Assembly: GCA_963971305.1 (NCBI GenBank)
Contig: OZ020307.1
Span: 12,041,501 to 12,105,500 of the forward strand
Direction of reading: 5' to 3'
Length of the DNA stretch: 64,000 nt
Origin: Arcuatula senhousia
Taxonomy: Eukaryota > Mollusca > Bivalvia > Mytilida > Mytilidae
The position numbers and the translations under genes were made by a program. Below the pieces are notes generated by a model. The model ran no database searches, was not told where the DNA came from, and saw only the letters and a list, made by a program, of their open reading frames with translations. Below, piece after piece: positions 26,952-40,893 of this stretch. Each line of letters starts with the position of its first letter. Within the stretch, counting starts at the first letter, position 1.

Positions 26952-29900
26952 GGACCCGTTATATAAAAATTATGATCCACGGTTATTGTTTTAAAGAATA
27001 ATTTCGAAAAAATCAATACCAATGATCATAAAGCGTCGCTTCCGGCTGTGCATGGTGACCAGCGGATGGGCTTAAATTTAAATGTGCTATTTTTAAATTT
27101 TTAAGTTTGAACAATTTTAGCGGAAAAAAGAGCCGAAGTTGGATAGGTTTATTTGGTCTTAAAAGAAAGGACTGTTTTCAGGCTTTCATTTCATACATGT
27201 TACGTTTCACCTGAACCGAAAGCTCGACTACTGGCAACGTTCAAAAAAAGGACAAAACCTCGATTTTTGCGTATTTCTGTCCCCAAATTTTTGACAAATG
27301 TTAAGAGTTGCTAGGGGCAACGAGTACAACAAAGAAACCAAATACGGCACTAAACACGACCAAACATGCCCGGAGTTTGGAACACCACCTAGTTTAAAGT
27401 GCAAATAGCAGTTTAAGCGATTACAAGAACCCGGGACAAAATAGTCAACGTCGAGCACATGCAAAAATGAGCTAAATAAATTAATTGTGGAGTACTACCA
27501 TATGGCATTATTCTCATTAAAATTTTAAGAGTATATTTTGATTTTAGTCCTTGGTTTAATTGTTGAAAATAAAGCTAATATATTTGAGAATTACTTGTTT
27601 CAAAATTTTTGGGAAAAATATCAGTTATTAAGCATAAATGCCCATAGCAACCAAACATGGTTATTTTTGAAAATATCGTCAATAACGTTATATTCCGTAC
27701 AGCTGGTTATGCTGTGTGTAACGCTAACAACGTTAATAATTTCCCCGGAAGAAATAAAAATTACACAATATAGTATATTTCCCCGTATGTAAATCATAAA
27801 ATTGTAATTTTTATTCGGCTTGAATAGAAACGCGAGGCATTATAGCTTGCTATGCAAATGTTAAGCAAATTTTGATGATGTGTTTCCATGGACGCCATTA
27901 TTATAGATTTTTTCACGGAAATCTTCCAAATTTTCACAAATATGTTTGAAATAGGCTAGAAAATGACTTAAGCACAACAGAATACCAATTTTGTTACGAA
28001 AATACAAAATTTGATTCAAAACAAACTAGGAAAGAATCTAACGTTATTGCAGGAAAATGTCCAAAAAAGAGCTTGATCAGAAAAGGGCTTCCGTCTTTGA
28101 GCGTGCGTTACTATGGTAAAACATAAAAAAATCATAATATCCGGTATTCCTCAAGTGGTTACATACTCAAGAAGAGAAAAATGCAACTCATGTTAAATTT
28201 TCAAAAAATGCAAAAGCATTATATAAGGTAGTACTCCACAATTAGGATTTTTTCACAGTATTGTTTTCGTATGTGGCCCCTGTGAACTTTTTTGTTAAAT
28301 GAAAATATTGATTCGTTTTGGTCTTAAAACAAGACAAATAAAAAATCTGGACCCGTTATATAAAAATTATGATCCACGGTTATTGTTTTAAAGAATAATT
28401 TCGAAAAAATCAATACCAATGATCATAAAGCGTCGCTTCCGGCTGTGCATGGTGACCAGCGGATGGGCTTAAATTTAAATGTGCTATTTTTAAATTTTTA
28501 AGTTTGAACAATTTTAGCGGAAAAAAGAGCCGAAGTTGGATAGGTTTATTTGGTCTTAAAAGAAAGGACTGTTTTCAGGCTTTCATTTCATACATGTTAC
28601 GTTTCACCTGAACCGAAAGCTCGACTACTGGCAACGTTCAAAAAAAGGACAAAACCTCGATTTTTGCGTATTTCTGTCCCCAAATTTTTGACAAATGTTA
28701 AGAGTTGCTAGGGGCAACGAGTACAACAAAGAAACCAAATACGGCACTAAACACGACCAAACATGCCCGGAGTTTGGAACACCACCTAGTTTAAAGTGCA
28801 AATAGCAGTTTAAGCGATTACAAGAACCCGGGACAAAATAGTCAACGTCGAGCACATGCAAAAATGAGCTAAATAAATTAATTGTGGAGTACTACCATAT
28901 GGCATTATTCTCATTAAAATTTTAAGAGTATATTTTGATTTTAGTCCTTGGTTTAATTGTTGAAAATAAAGCTAATATATTTGAGAATTACTTGTTTCAA
29001 AATTTTTGGGAAAAATATCAGTTATTAAGCATAAATGCCCATAGCAACCAAACATGGTTATTTTTGAAAATATCGTCAATAACGTTATATTCCGTACAGC
29101 TGGTTATGCTGTGTGTAACGCTAACAACGTTAATAATTTCCCCGGAAGAAATAAAAATTACACAATATAGTATATTTCCCCGTATGTAAATCATAAAATT
29201 GTAATTTTTATTCGGCTTGAATAGAAACGCGAGGCATTATAGCTTGCTATGCAAATGTTAAGCAAATTTTGATGATGTGTTTCCATGGACGCCATTATTA
29301 TAGATTTTTTCACGGAAATCTTCCAAATTTTCACAAATATGTTTGAAATAGGCTAGAAAATGACTTAAGCACAACAGAATACCAATTTTGTTACGAAAAT
29401 ACAAAATTTGATTCAAAACAAACTAGGAAAGAATCTAACGTTATTGCAGGAAAATGTCCAAAAAAGAGCTTGATCAGAAAAGGGCTTCCGTCTTTGAGCG
29501 TGCGTTACTATGGTAAAACATAAAAAAATCATAATATCCGGTATTCCTCAAGTGGTTACATACTCAAGAAGAGAAAAATGCAACTCATGTTAAATTTTCA
29601 AAAAATGCAAAAGCATTATATAAGGTAGTACTCCACAATTAGGATTTTTTCACAGTATTGTTTTCGTATGTGGCCCCTGTGAACTTTTTTGTTAAATGAA
29701 AATATTGATTCGTTTTGGTCTTAAAACAAGACAAATAAAAAATCTGGACCCGTTATATAAAAATTATGATCCACGGTTATTGTTTTAAAGAATAATTTCG
29801 AAAAAATCAATACCAATGATCATAAAGCGTCGCTTCCGGCTGTGCATGGTGACCAGCGGATGGGCTTAAATTTAAATGTGCTATTTTTAAATTTTTAAGT

Positions 29901-31142
29901 TTGAACAATTTTAGCGGAAAAAAGAGCCGAAGTTGGATAGGTTTATTTGGTCTTAAAAGAAAGGACTGTTTTCAGGCTTTCATTTCATACATGTTACGTT
30001 TCACCTGAACCGAAAGCTCGACTACTGGCAACGTTCAAAAAAAGGACAAAACCTCGATTTTTGCGTATTTCTGTCCCCAAATTTTTGACAAATGTTAAGA
30101 GTTGCTAGGGGCAACGAGTACAACAAAGAAACCAAATACGGCACTAAACACGACCAAACATGCCCGGAGTTTGGAACACCACCTAGTTTAAAGTGCAAAT
30201 AGCAGTTTAAGCGATTACAAGAACCCGGGACAAAATAGTCAACGTCGAGCACATGCAAAAATGAGCTAAATAAATTAATTGTGGAGTACTACCATATGGC
30301 ATTATTCTCATTAAAATTTTAAGAGTATATTTTGATTTTAGTCCTTGGTTTAATTGTTGAAAATAAAGCTAATATATTTGAGAATTACTTGTTTCAAAAT
30401 TTTTGGGAAAAATATCAGTTATTAAGCATAAATGCCCATAGCAACCAAACATGGTTATTTTTGAAAATATCGTCAATAACGTTATATTCCGTACAGCTGG
30501 TTATGCTGTGTGTAACGCTAACAACGTTAATAATTTCCCCGGAAGAAATAAAAATTACACAATATAGTATATTTCCCCGTATGTAAATCATAAAATTGTA
30601 ATTTTTATTCGGCTTGAATAGAAACGCGAGGCATTATAGCTTGCTATGCAAATGTTAAGCAAATTTTGATGATGTGTTTCCATGGACGCCATTATTATAG
30701 ATTTTTTCACGGAAATCTTCCAAATTTTCACAAATATGTTTGAAATAGGCTAGAAAATGACTTAAGCACAACAGAATACCAATTTTGTTACGAAAATACA
30801 AAATTTGATTCAAAACAAACTAGGAAAGAATCTAACGTTATTGCAGGAAAATGTCCAAAAAAGAGCTTGATCAGAAAAGGGCTTCCGTCTTTGAGCGTGC
30901 GTTACTATGGTAAAACATAAAAAAATCATAATATCCGGTATTCCTCAAGTGGTTACATACTCAAGAAGAGAAAAATGCAACTCATGTTAAATTTTCAAAA
31001 AATGCAAAAGCATTATATAAGGTAGTACTCCACAATTAGGATTTTTTCACAGTATTGTTTTCGTATGTGGCCCCTGTGAACTTTTTTGTTAAATGAAAAT
31101 ATTGATTCGTTTTGGTCTTAAAACAAGACAAATAAAAAATCT
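26952..31142. repeat. Array block B: units 21-23 (C291, ATAA present, A7)
   Basis: From base 27242 onward every unit has C instead of T at unit position 291. These three units still have ATAA and are 1397 bp long. They are the intermediate haplotype between the left block and the ATAA-deleted block. Confidence 0.9.
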
Positions 31143-34100
31143 GGACCCGTTATATAAAAATTATGATCCACGGTTATTGTTTTAAAGAATAATTTCGAAA
31201 AAATCAATACCAATGATCATAAAGCGTCGCTTCCGGCTGTGCATGGTGACCAGCGGATGGGCTTAAATTTAAATGTGCTATTTTTAAATTTTTAAGTTTG
31301 AACAATTTTAGCGGAAAAAAGAGCCGAAGTTGGATAGGTTTATTTGGTCTTAAAAGAAAGGACTGTTTTCAGGCTTTCATTTCATACATGTTACGTTTCA
31401 CCTGAACCGAAAGCTCGACTACTGGCAACGTTCAAAAAAAGGACAAAACCTCGATTTTTGCGTATTTCTGTCCCCAAATTTTTGACAAATGTTAAGAGTT
31501 GCTAGGGGCAACGAGTACAACAAAGAAACCAAATACGGCACTAAACACGACCAAACATGCCCGGAGTTTGGAACACCACCTAGTTTAAAGTGCAAATAGC
31601 AGTTTAAGCGATTACAAGAACCCGGGACAAAATAGTCAACGTCGAGCACATGCAAAAATGAGCTAAATAAATTAATTGTGGAGTACTACCATATGGCATT
31701 ATTCTCATTAAAATTTTAAGAGTATATTTTGATTTTAGTCCTTGGTTTAATTGTTGAAAATAAAGCTAATATATTTGAGAATTACTTGTTTCAAAATTTT
31801 TGGGAAAAATATCAGTTATTAAGCATAAATGCCCATAGCAACCAAACATGGTTATTTTTGAAAATATCGTCAATAACGTTATATTCCGTACAGCTGGTTA
31901 TGCTGTGTGTAACGCTAACAACGTTAATAATTTCCCCGGAAGAAATAAAAATTACACAATATAGTATATTTCCCCGTATGTAAATCATAAAATTGTAATT
32001 TTTATTCGGCTTGAATAGAAACGCGAGGCATTATAGCTTGCTATGCAAATGTTAAGCAAATTTTGATGATGTGTTTCCATGGACGCCATTATTATAGATT
32101 TTTTCACGGAAATCTTCCAAATTTTCACAAATATGTTTGAAATAGGCTAGAAAATGACTTAAGCACAACAGAATACCAATTTTGTTACGAAAATACAAAA
32201 TTTGATTCAAAACAAACTAGGAAAGAATCTAACGTTATTGCAGGAAAATGTCCAAAAAAGAGCTTGATCAGAAAAGGGCTTCCGTCTTTGAGCGTGCGTT
32301 ACTATGGTAAAACATAAAAAAATCATAATATCCGGTATTCCTCAAGTGGTTACATACTCAAGAAGAGAAAAATGCAACTCATGTTAAATTTTCAAAAAAT
32401 GCAAAAGCATTATGGTAGTACTCCACAATTAGGATTTTTTCACAGTATTGTTTTCGTATGTGGCCCCTGTTAACTTTTTTGTTAAATGAAAATATTGATT
32501 CGTTTTGGTCTTAAAACAAGACAAATAAAAAATCTGGACCCGTTATATAAAAATTATGATCCACGGTTATTGTTTTAAAGAATAATTTCGAAAAAATCAA
32601 TACCAATGATCATAAAGCGTCGCTTCCGGCTGTGCATGGTGACCAGCGGATGGGCTTAAATTTAAATGTGCTATTTTTAAATTTTTAAGTTTGAACAATT
32701 TTAGCGGAAAAAAGAGCCGAAGTTGGATAGGTTTATTTGGTCTTAAAAGAAAGGACTGTTTTCAGGCTTTCATTTCATACATGTTACGTTTCACCTGAAC
32801 CGAAAGCTCGACTACTGGCAACGTTCAAAAAAAGGACAAAACCTCGATTTTTGCGTATTTCTGTCCCCAAATTTTTGACAAATGTTAAGAGTTGCTAGGG
32901 GCAACGAGTACAACAAAGAAACCAAATACGGCACTAAACACGACCAAACATGCCCGGAGTTTGGAACACCACCTAGTTTAAAGTGCAAATAGCAGTTTAA
33001 GCGATTACAAGAACCCGGGACAAAATAGTCAACGTCGAGCACATGCAAAAATGAGCTAAATAAATTAATTGTGGAGTACTACCATATGGCATTATTCTCA
33101 TTAAAATTTTAAGAGTATATTTTGATTTTAGTCCTTGGTTTAATTGTTGAAAATAAAGCTAATATATTTGAGAATTACTTGTTTCAAAATTTTTGGGAAA
33201 AATATCAGTTATTAAGCATAAATGCCCATAGCAACCAAACATGGTTATTTTTGAAAATATCGTCAATAACGTTATATTCCGTACAGCTGGTTATGCTGTG
33301 TGTAACGCTAACAACGTTAATAATTTCCCCGGAAGAAATAAAAATTACACAATATAGTATATTTCCCCGTATGTAAATCATAAAATTGTAATTTTTATTC
33401 GGCTTGAATAGAAACGCGAGGCATTATAGCTTGCTATGCAAATGTTAAGCAAATTTTGATGATGTGTTTCCATGGACGCCATTATTATAGATTTTTTCAC
33501 GGAAATCTTCCAAATTTTCACAAATATGTTTGAAATAGGCTAGAAAATGACTTAAGCACAACAGAATACCAATTTTGTTACGAAAATACAAAATTTGATT
33601 CAAAACAAACTAGGAAAGAATCTAACGTTATTGCAGGAAAATGTCCAAAAAAGAGCTTGATCAGAAAAGGGCTTCCGTCTTTGAGCGTGCGTTACTATGG
33701 TAAAACATAAAAAAATCATAATATCCGGTATTCCTCAAGTGGTTACATACTCAAGAAGAGAAAAATGCAACTCATGTTAAATTTTCAAAAAATGCAAAAG
33801 CATTATGGTAGTACTCCACAATTAGGATTTTTTCACAGTATTGTTTTCGTATGTGGCCCCTGTGAACTTTTTTGTTAAATGAAAATATTGATTCGTTTTG
33901 GTCTTAAAACAAGACAAATAAAAAATCTGGACCCGTTATATAAAAATTATGATCCACGGTTATTGTTTTAAAGAATAATTTCGAAAAAATCAATACCAAT
34001 GATCATAAAGCGTCGCTTCCGGCTGTGCATGGTGACCAGCGGATGGGCTTAAATTTAAATGTGCTATTTTTAAATTTTTAAGTTTGAACAATTTTAGCGG

Positions 34101-37100
34101 AAAAAAGAGCCGAAGTTGGATAGGTTTATTTGGTCTTAAAAGAAAGGACTGTTTTCAGGCTTTCATTTCATACATGTTACGTTTCACCTGAACCGAAAGC
34201 TCGACTACTGGCAACGTTCAAAAAAAGGACAAAACCTCGATTTTTGCGTATTTCTGTCCCCAAATTTTTGACAAATGTTAAGAGTTGCTAGGGGCAACGA
34301 GTACAACAAAGAAACCAAATACGGCACTAAACACGACCAAACATGCCCGGAGTTTGGAACACCACCTAGTTTAAAGTGCAAATAGCAGTTTAAGCGATTA
34401 CAAGAACCCGGGACAAAATAGTCAACGTCGAGCACATGCAAAAATGAGCTAAATAAATTAATTGTGGAGTACTACCATATGGCATTATTCTCATTAAAAT
34501 TTTAAGAGTATATTTTGATTTTAGTCCTTGGTTTAATTGTTGAAAATAAAGCTAATATATTTGAGAATTACTTGTTTCAAAATTTTTGGGAAAAATATCA
34601 GTTATTAAGCATAAATGCCCATAGCAACCAAACATGGTTATTTTTGAAAATATCGTCAATAACGTTATATTCCGTACAGCTGGTTATGCTGTGTGTAACG
34701 CTAACAACGTTAATAATTTCCCCGGAAGAAATAAAAATTACACAATATAGTATATTTCCCCGTATGTAAATCATAAAATTGTAATTTTTATTCGGCTTGA
34801 ATAGAAACGCGAGGCATTATAGCTTGCTATGCAAATGTTAAGCAAATTTTGATGATGTGTTTCCATGGACGCCATTATTATAGATTTTTTCACGGAAATC
34901 TTCCAAATTTTCACAAATATGTTTGAAATAGGCTAGAAAATGACTTAAGCACAACAGAATACCAATTTTGTTACGAAAATACAAAATTTGATTCAAAACA
35001 AACTAGGAAAGAATCTAACGTTATTGCAGGAAAATGTCCAAAAAAGAGCTTGATCAGAAAAGGGCTTCCGTCTTTGAGCGTGCGTTACTATGGTAAAACA
35101 TAAAAAAATCATAATATCCGGTATTCCTCAAGTGGTTACATACTCAAGAAGAGAAAAATGCAACTCATGTTAAATTTTCAAAAAATGCAAAAGCATTATG
35201 GTAGTACTCCACAATTAGGATTTTTTCACAGTATTGTTTTCGTATGTGGCCCCTGTGAACTTTTTTGTTAAATGAAAATATTGATTCGTTTTGGTCTTAA
35301 AACAAGACAAATAAAAAATCTGGACCCGTTATATAAAAATTATGATCCACGGTTATTGTTTTAAAGAATAATTTCGAAAAAATCAATACCAATGATCATA
35401 AAGCGTCGCTTCCGGCTGTGCATGGTGACCAGCGGATGGGCTTAAATTTAAATGTGCTATTTTTAAATTTTTAAGTTTGAACAATTTTAGCGGAAAAAAG
35501 AGCCGAAGTTGGATAGGTTTATTTGGTCTTAAAAGAAAGGACTGTTTTCAGGCTTTCATTTCATACATGTTACGTTTCACCTGAACCGAAAGCTCGACTA
35601 CTGGCAACGTTCAAAAAAAGGACAAAACCTCGATTTTTGCGTATTTCTGTCCCCAAATTTTTGACAAATGTTAAGAGTTGCTAGGGGCAACGAGTACAAC
35701 AAAGAAACCAAATACGGCACTAAACACGACCAAACATGCCCGGAGTTTGGAACACCACCTAGTTTAAAGTGCAAATAGCAGTTTAAGCGATTACAAGAAC
35801 CCGGGACAAAATAGTCAACGTCGAGCACATGCAAAAATGAGCTAAATAAATTAATTGTGGAGTACTACCATATGGCATTATTCTCATTAAAATTTTAAGA
35901 GTATATTTTGATTTTAGTCCTTGGTTTAATTGTTGAAAATAAAGCTAATATATTTGAGAATTACTTGTTTCAAAATTTTTGGGAAAAATATCAGTTATTA
36001 AGCATAAATGCCCATAGCAACCAAACATGGTTATTTTTGAAAATATCGTCAATAACGTTATATTCCGTACAGCTGGTTATGCTGTGTGTAACGCTAACAA
36101 CGTTAATAATTTCCCCGGAAGAAATAAAAATTACACAATATAGTATATTTCCCCGTATGTAAATCATAAAATTGTAATTTTTATTCGGCTTGAATAGAAA
36201 CGCGAGGCATTATAGCTTGCTATGCAAATGTTAAGCAAATTTTGATGATGTGTTTCCATGGACGCCATTATTATAGATTTTTTCACGGAAATCTTCCAAA
36301 TTTTCACAAATATGTTTGAAATAGGCTAGAAAATGACTTAAGCACAACAGAATACCAATTTTGTTACGAAAATACAAAATTTGATTCAAAACAAACTAGG
36401 AAAGAATCTAACGTTATTGCAGGAAAATGTCCAAAAAAGAGCTTGATCAGAAAAGGGCTTCCGTCTTTGAGCGTGCGTTACTATGGTAAAACATAAAAAA
36501 ATCATAATATCCGGTATTCCTCAAGTGGTTACATACTCAAGAAGAGAAAAATGCAACTCATGTTAAATTTTCAAAAAATGCAAAAGCATTATGGTAGTAC
36601 TCCACAATTAGGATTTTTTCACAGTATTGTTTTCGTATGTGGCCCCTGTGAACTTTTTTGTTAAATGAAAATATTGATTCGTTTTGGTCTTAAAACAAGA
36701 CAAATAAAAAATCTGGACCCGTTATATAAAAATTATGATCCACGGTTATTGTTTTAAAGAATAATTTCGAAAAAATCAATACCAATGATCATAAAGCGTC
36801 GCTTCCGGCTGTGCATGGTGACCAGCGGATGGGCTTAAATTTAAATGTGCTATTTTTAAATTTTTAAGTTTGAACAATTTTAGCGGAAAAAAGAGCCGAA
36901 GTTGGATAGGTTTATTTGGTCTTAAAAGAAAGGACTGTTTTCAGGCTTTCATTTCATACATGTTACGTTTCACCTGAACCGAAAGCTCGACTACTGGCAA
37001 CGTTCAAAAAAAGGACAAAACCTCGATTTTTGCGTATTTCTGTCCCCAAATTTTTGACAAATGTTAAGAGTTGCTAGGGGCAACGAGTACAACAAAGAAA

Positions 37101-40100
37101 CCAAATACGGCACTAAACACGACCAAACATGCCCGGAGTTTGGAACACCACCTAGTTTAAAGTGCAAATAGCAGTTTAAGCGATTACAAGAACCCGGGAC
37201 AAAATAGTCAACGTCGAGCACATGCAAAAATGAGCTAAATAAATTAATTGTGGAGTACTACCATATGGCATTATTCTCATTAAAATTTTAAGAGTATATT
37301 TTGATTTTAGTCCTTGGTTTAATTGTTGAAAATAAAGCTAATATATTTGAGAATTACTTGTTTCAAAATTTTTGGGAAAAATATCAGTTATTAAGCATAA
37401 ATGCCCATAGCAACCAAACATGGTTATTTTTGAAAATATCGTCAATAACGTTATATTCCGTACAGCTGGTTATGCTGTGTGTAACGCTAACAACGTTAAT
37501 AATTTCCCCGGAAGAAATAAAAATTACACAATATAGTATATTTCCCCGTATGTAAATCATAAAATTGTAATTTTTATTCGGCTTGAATAGAAACGCGAGG
37601 CATTATAGCTTGCTATGCAAATGTTAAGCAAATTTTGATGATGTGTTTCCATGGACGCCATTATTATAGATTTTTTCACGGAAATCTTCCAAATTTTCAC
37701 AAATATGTTTGAAATAGGCTAGAAAATGACTTAAGCACAACAGAATACCAATTTTGTTACGAAAATACAAAATTTGATTCAAAACAAACTAGGAAAGAAT
37801 CTAACGTTATTGCAGGAAAATGTCCAAAAAAGAGCTTGATCAGAAAAGGGCTTCCGTCTTTGAGCGTGCGTTACTATGGTAAAACATAAAAAAATCATAA
37901 TATCCGGTATTCCTCAAGTGGTTACATACTCAAGAAGAGAAAAATGCAACTCATGTTAAATTTTCAAAAAATGCAAAAGCATTATGGTAGTACTCCACAA
38001 TTAGGATTTTTTCACAGTATTGTTTTCGTATGTGGCCCCTGTGAACTTTTTTGTTAAATGAAAATATTGATTCGTTTTGGTCTTAAAACAAGACAAATAA
38101 AAAATCTGGACCCGTTATATAAAAATTATGATCCACGGTTATTGTTTTAAAGAATAATTTCGAAAAAATCAATACCAATGATCATAAAGCGTCGCTTCCG
38201 GCTGTGCATGGTGACCAGCGGATGGGCTTAAATTTAAATGTGCTATTTTTAAATTTTTAAGTTTGAACAATTTTAGCGGAAAAAAGAGCCGAAGTTGGAT
38301 AGGTTTATTTGGTCTTAAAAGAAAGGACTGTTTTCAGGCTTTCATTTCATACATGTTACGTTTCACCTGAACCGAAAGCTCGACTACTGGCAACGTTCAA
38401 AAAAAGGACAAAACCTCGATTTTTGCGTATTTCTGTCCCCAAATTTTTGACAAATGTTAAGAGTTGCTAGGGGCAACGAGTACAACAAAGAAACCAAATA
38501 CGGCACTAAACACGACCAAACATGCCCGGAGTTTGGAACACCACCTAGTTTAAAGTGCAAATAGCAGTTTAAGCGATTACAAGAACCCGGGACAAAATAG
38601 TCAACGTCGAGCACATGCAAAAATGAGCTAAATAAATTAATTGTGGAGTACTACCATATGGCATTATTCTCATTAAAATTTTAAGAGTATATTTTGATTT
38701 TAGTCCTTGGTTTAATTGTTGAAAATAAAGCTAATATATTTGAGAATTACTTGTTTCAAAATTTTTGGGAAAAATATCAGTTATTAAGCATAAATGCCCA
38801 TAGCAACCAAACATGGTTATTTTTGAAAATATCGTCAATAACGTTATATTCCGTACAGCTGGTTATGCTGTGTGTAACGCTAACAACGTTAATAATTTCC
38901 CCGGAAGAAATAAAAATTACACAATATAGTATATTTCCCCGTATGTAAATCATAAAATTGTAATTTTTATTCGGCTTGAATAGAAACGCGAGGCATTATA
39001 GCTTGCTATGCAAATGTTAAGCAAATTTTGATGATGTGTTTCCATGGACGCCATTATTATAGATTTTTTCACGGAAATCTTCCAAATTTTCACAAATATG
39101 TTTGAAATAGGCTAGAAAATGACTTAAGCACAACAGAATACCAATTTTGTTACGAAAATACAAAATTTGATTCAAAACAAACTAGGAAAGAATCTAACGT
39201 TATTGCAGGAAAATGTCCAAAAAAGAGCTTGATCAGAAAAGGGCTTCCGTCTTTGAGCGTGCGTTACTATGGTAAAACATAAAAAAATCATAATATCCGG
39301 TATTCCTCAAGTGGTTACATACTCAAGAAGAGAAAAATGCAACTCATGTTAAATTTTCAAAAAATGCAAAAGCATTATGGTAGTACTCCACAATTAGGAT
39401 TTTTTCACAGTATTGTTTTCGTATGTGGCCCCTGTGAACTTTTTTGTTAAATGAAAATATTGATTCGTTTTGGTCTTAAAACAAGACAAATAAAAAATCT
39501 GGACCCGTTATATAAAAATTATGATCCACGGTTATTGTTTTAAAGAATAATTTCGAAAAAATCAATACCAATGATCATAAAGCGTCGCTTCCGGCTGTGC
39601 ATGGTGACCAGCGGATGGGCTTAAATTTAAATGTGCTATTTTTAAATTTTTAAGTTTGAACAATTTTAGCGGAAAAAAGAGCCGAAGTTGGATAGGTTTA
39701 TTTGGTCTTAAAAGAAAGGACTGTTTTCAGGCTTTCATTTCATACATGTTACGTTTCACCTGAACCGAAAGCTCGACTACTGGCAACGTTCAAAAAAAGG
39801 ACAAAACCTCGATTTTTGCGTATTTCTGTCCCCAAATTTTTGACAAATGTTAAGAGTTGCTAGGGGCAACGAGTACAACAAAGAAACCAAATACGGCACT
39901 AAACACGACCAAACATGCCCGGAGTTTGGAACACCACCTAGTTTAAAGTGCAAATAGCAGTTTAAGCGATTACAAGAACCCGGGACAAAATAGTCAACGT
40001 CGAGCACATGCAAAAATGAGCTAAATAAATTAATTGTGGAGTACTACCATATGGCATTATTCTCATTAAAATTTTAAGAGTATATTTTGATTTTAGTCCT

Positions 40101-40893
40101 TGGTTTAATTGTTGAAAATAAAGCTAATATATTTGAGAATTACTTGTTTCAAAATTTTTGGGAAAAATATCAGTTATTAAGCATAAATGCCCATAGCAAC
40201 CAAACATGGTTATTTTTGAAAATATCGTCAATAACGTTATATTCCGTACAGCTGGTTATGCTGTGTGTAACGCTAACAACGTTAATAATTTCCCCGGAAG
40301 AAATAAAAATTACACAATATAGTATATTTCCCCGTATGTAAATCATAAAATTGTAATTTTTATTCGGCTTGAATAGAAACGCGAGGCATTATAGCTTGCT
40401 ATGCAAATGTTAAGCAAATTTTGATGATGTGTTTCCATGGACGCCATTATTATAGATTTTTTCACGGAAATCTTCCAAATTTTCACAAATATGTTTGAAA
40501 TAGGCTAGAAAATGACTTAAGCACAACAGAATACCAATTTTGTTACGAAAATACAAAATTTGATTCAAAACAAACTAGGAAAGAATCTAACGTTATTGCA
40601 GGAAAATGTCCAAAAAAGAGCTTGATCAGAAAAGGGCTTCCGTCTTTGAGCGTGCGTTACTATGGTAAAACATAAAAAAATCATAATATCCGGTATTCCT
40701 CAAGTGGTTACATACTCAAGAAGAGAAAAATGCAACTCATGTTAAATTTTCAAAAAATGCAAAAGCATTATGGTAGTACTCCACAATTAGGATTTTTTCA
40801 CAGTATTGTTTTCGTATGTGGCCCCTGTGAACTTTTTTGTTAAATGAAAATATTGATTCGTTTTGGTCTTAAAACAAGACAAATAAAAAATCT
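31143..40893. repeat. Array block C: units 24-30 (C291, ATAA deleted, A7)
   Basis: Seven 1393-bp units. They combine C at unit position 291 with loss of ATAA before the left inverted-repeat arm. Unit 24 also has a private G to T at 32471. Confidence 0.9.
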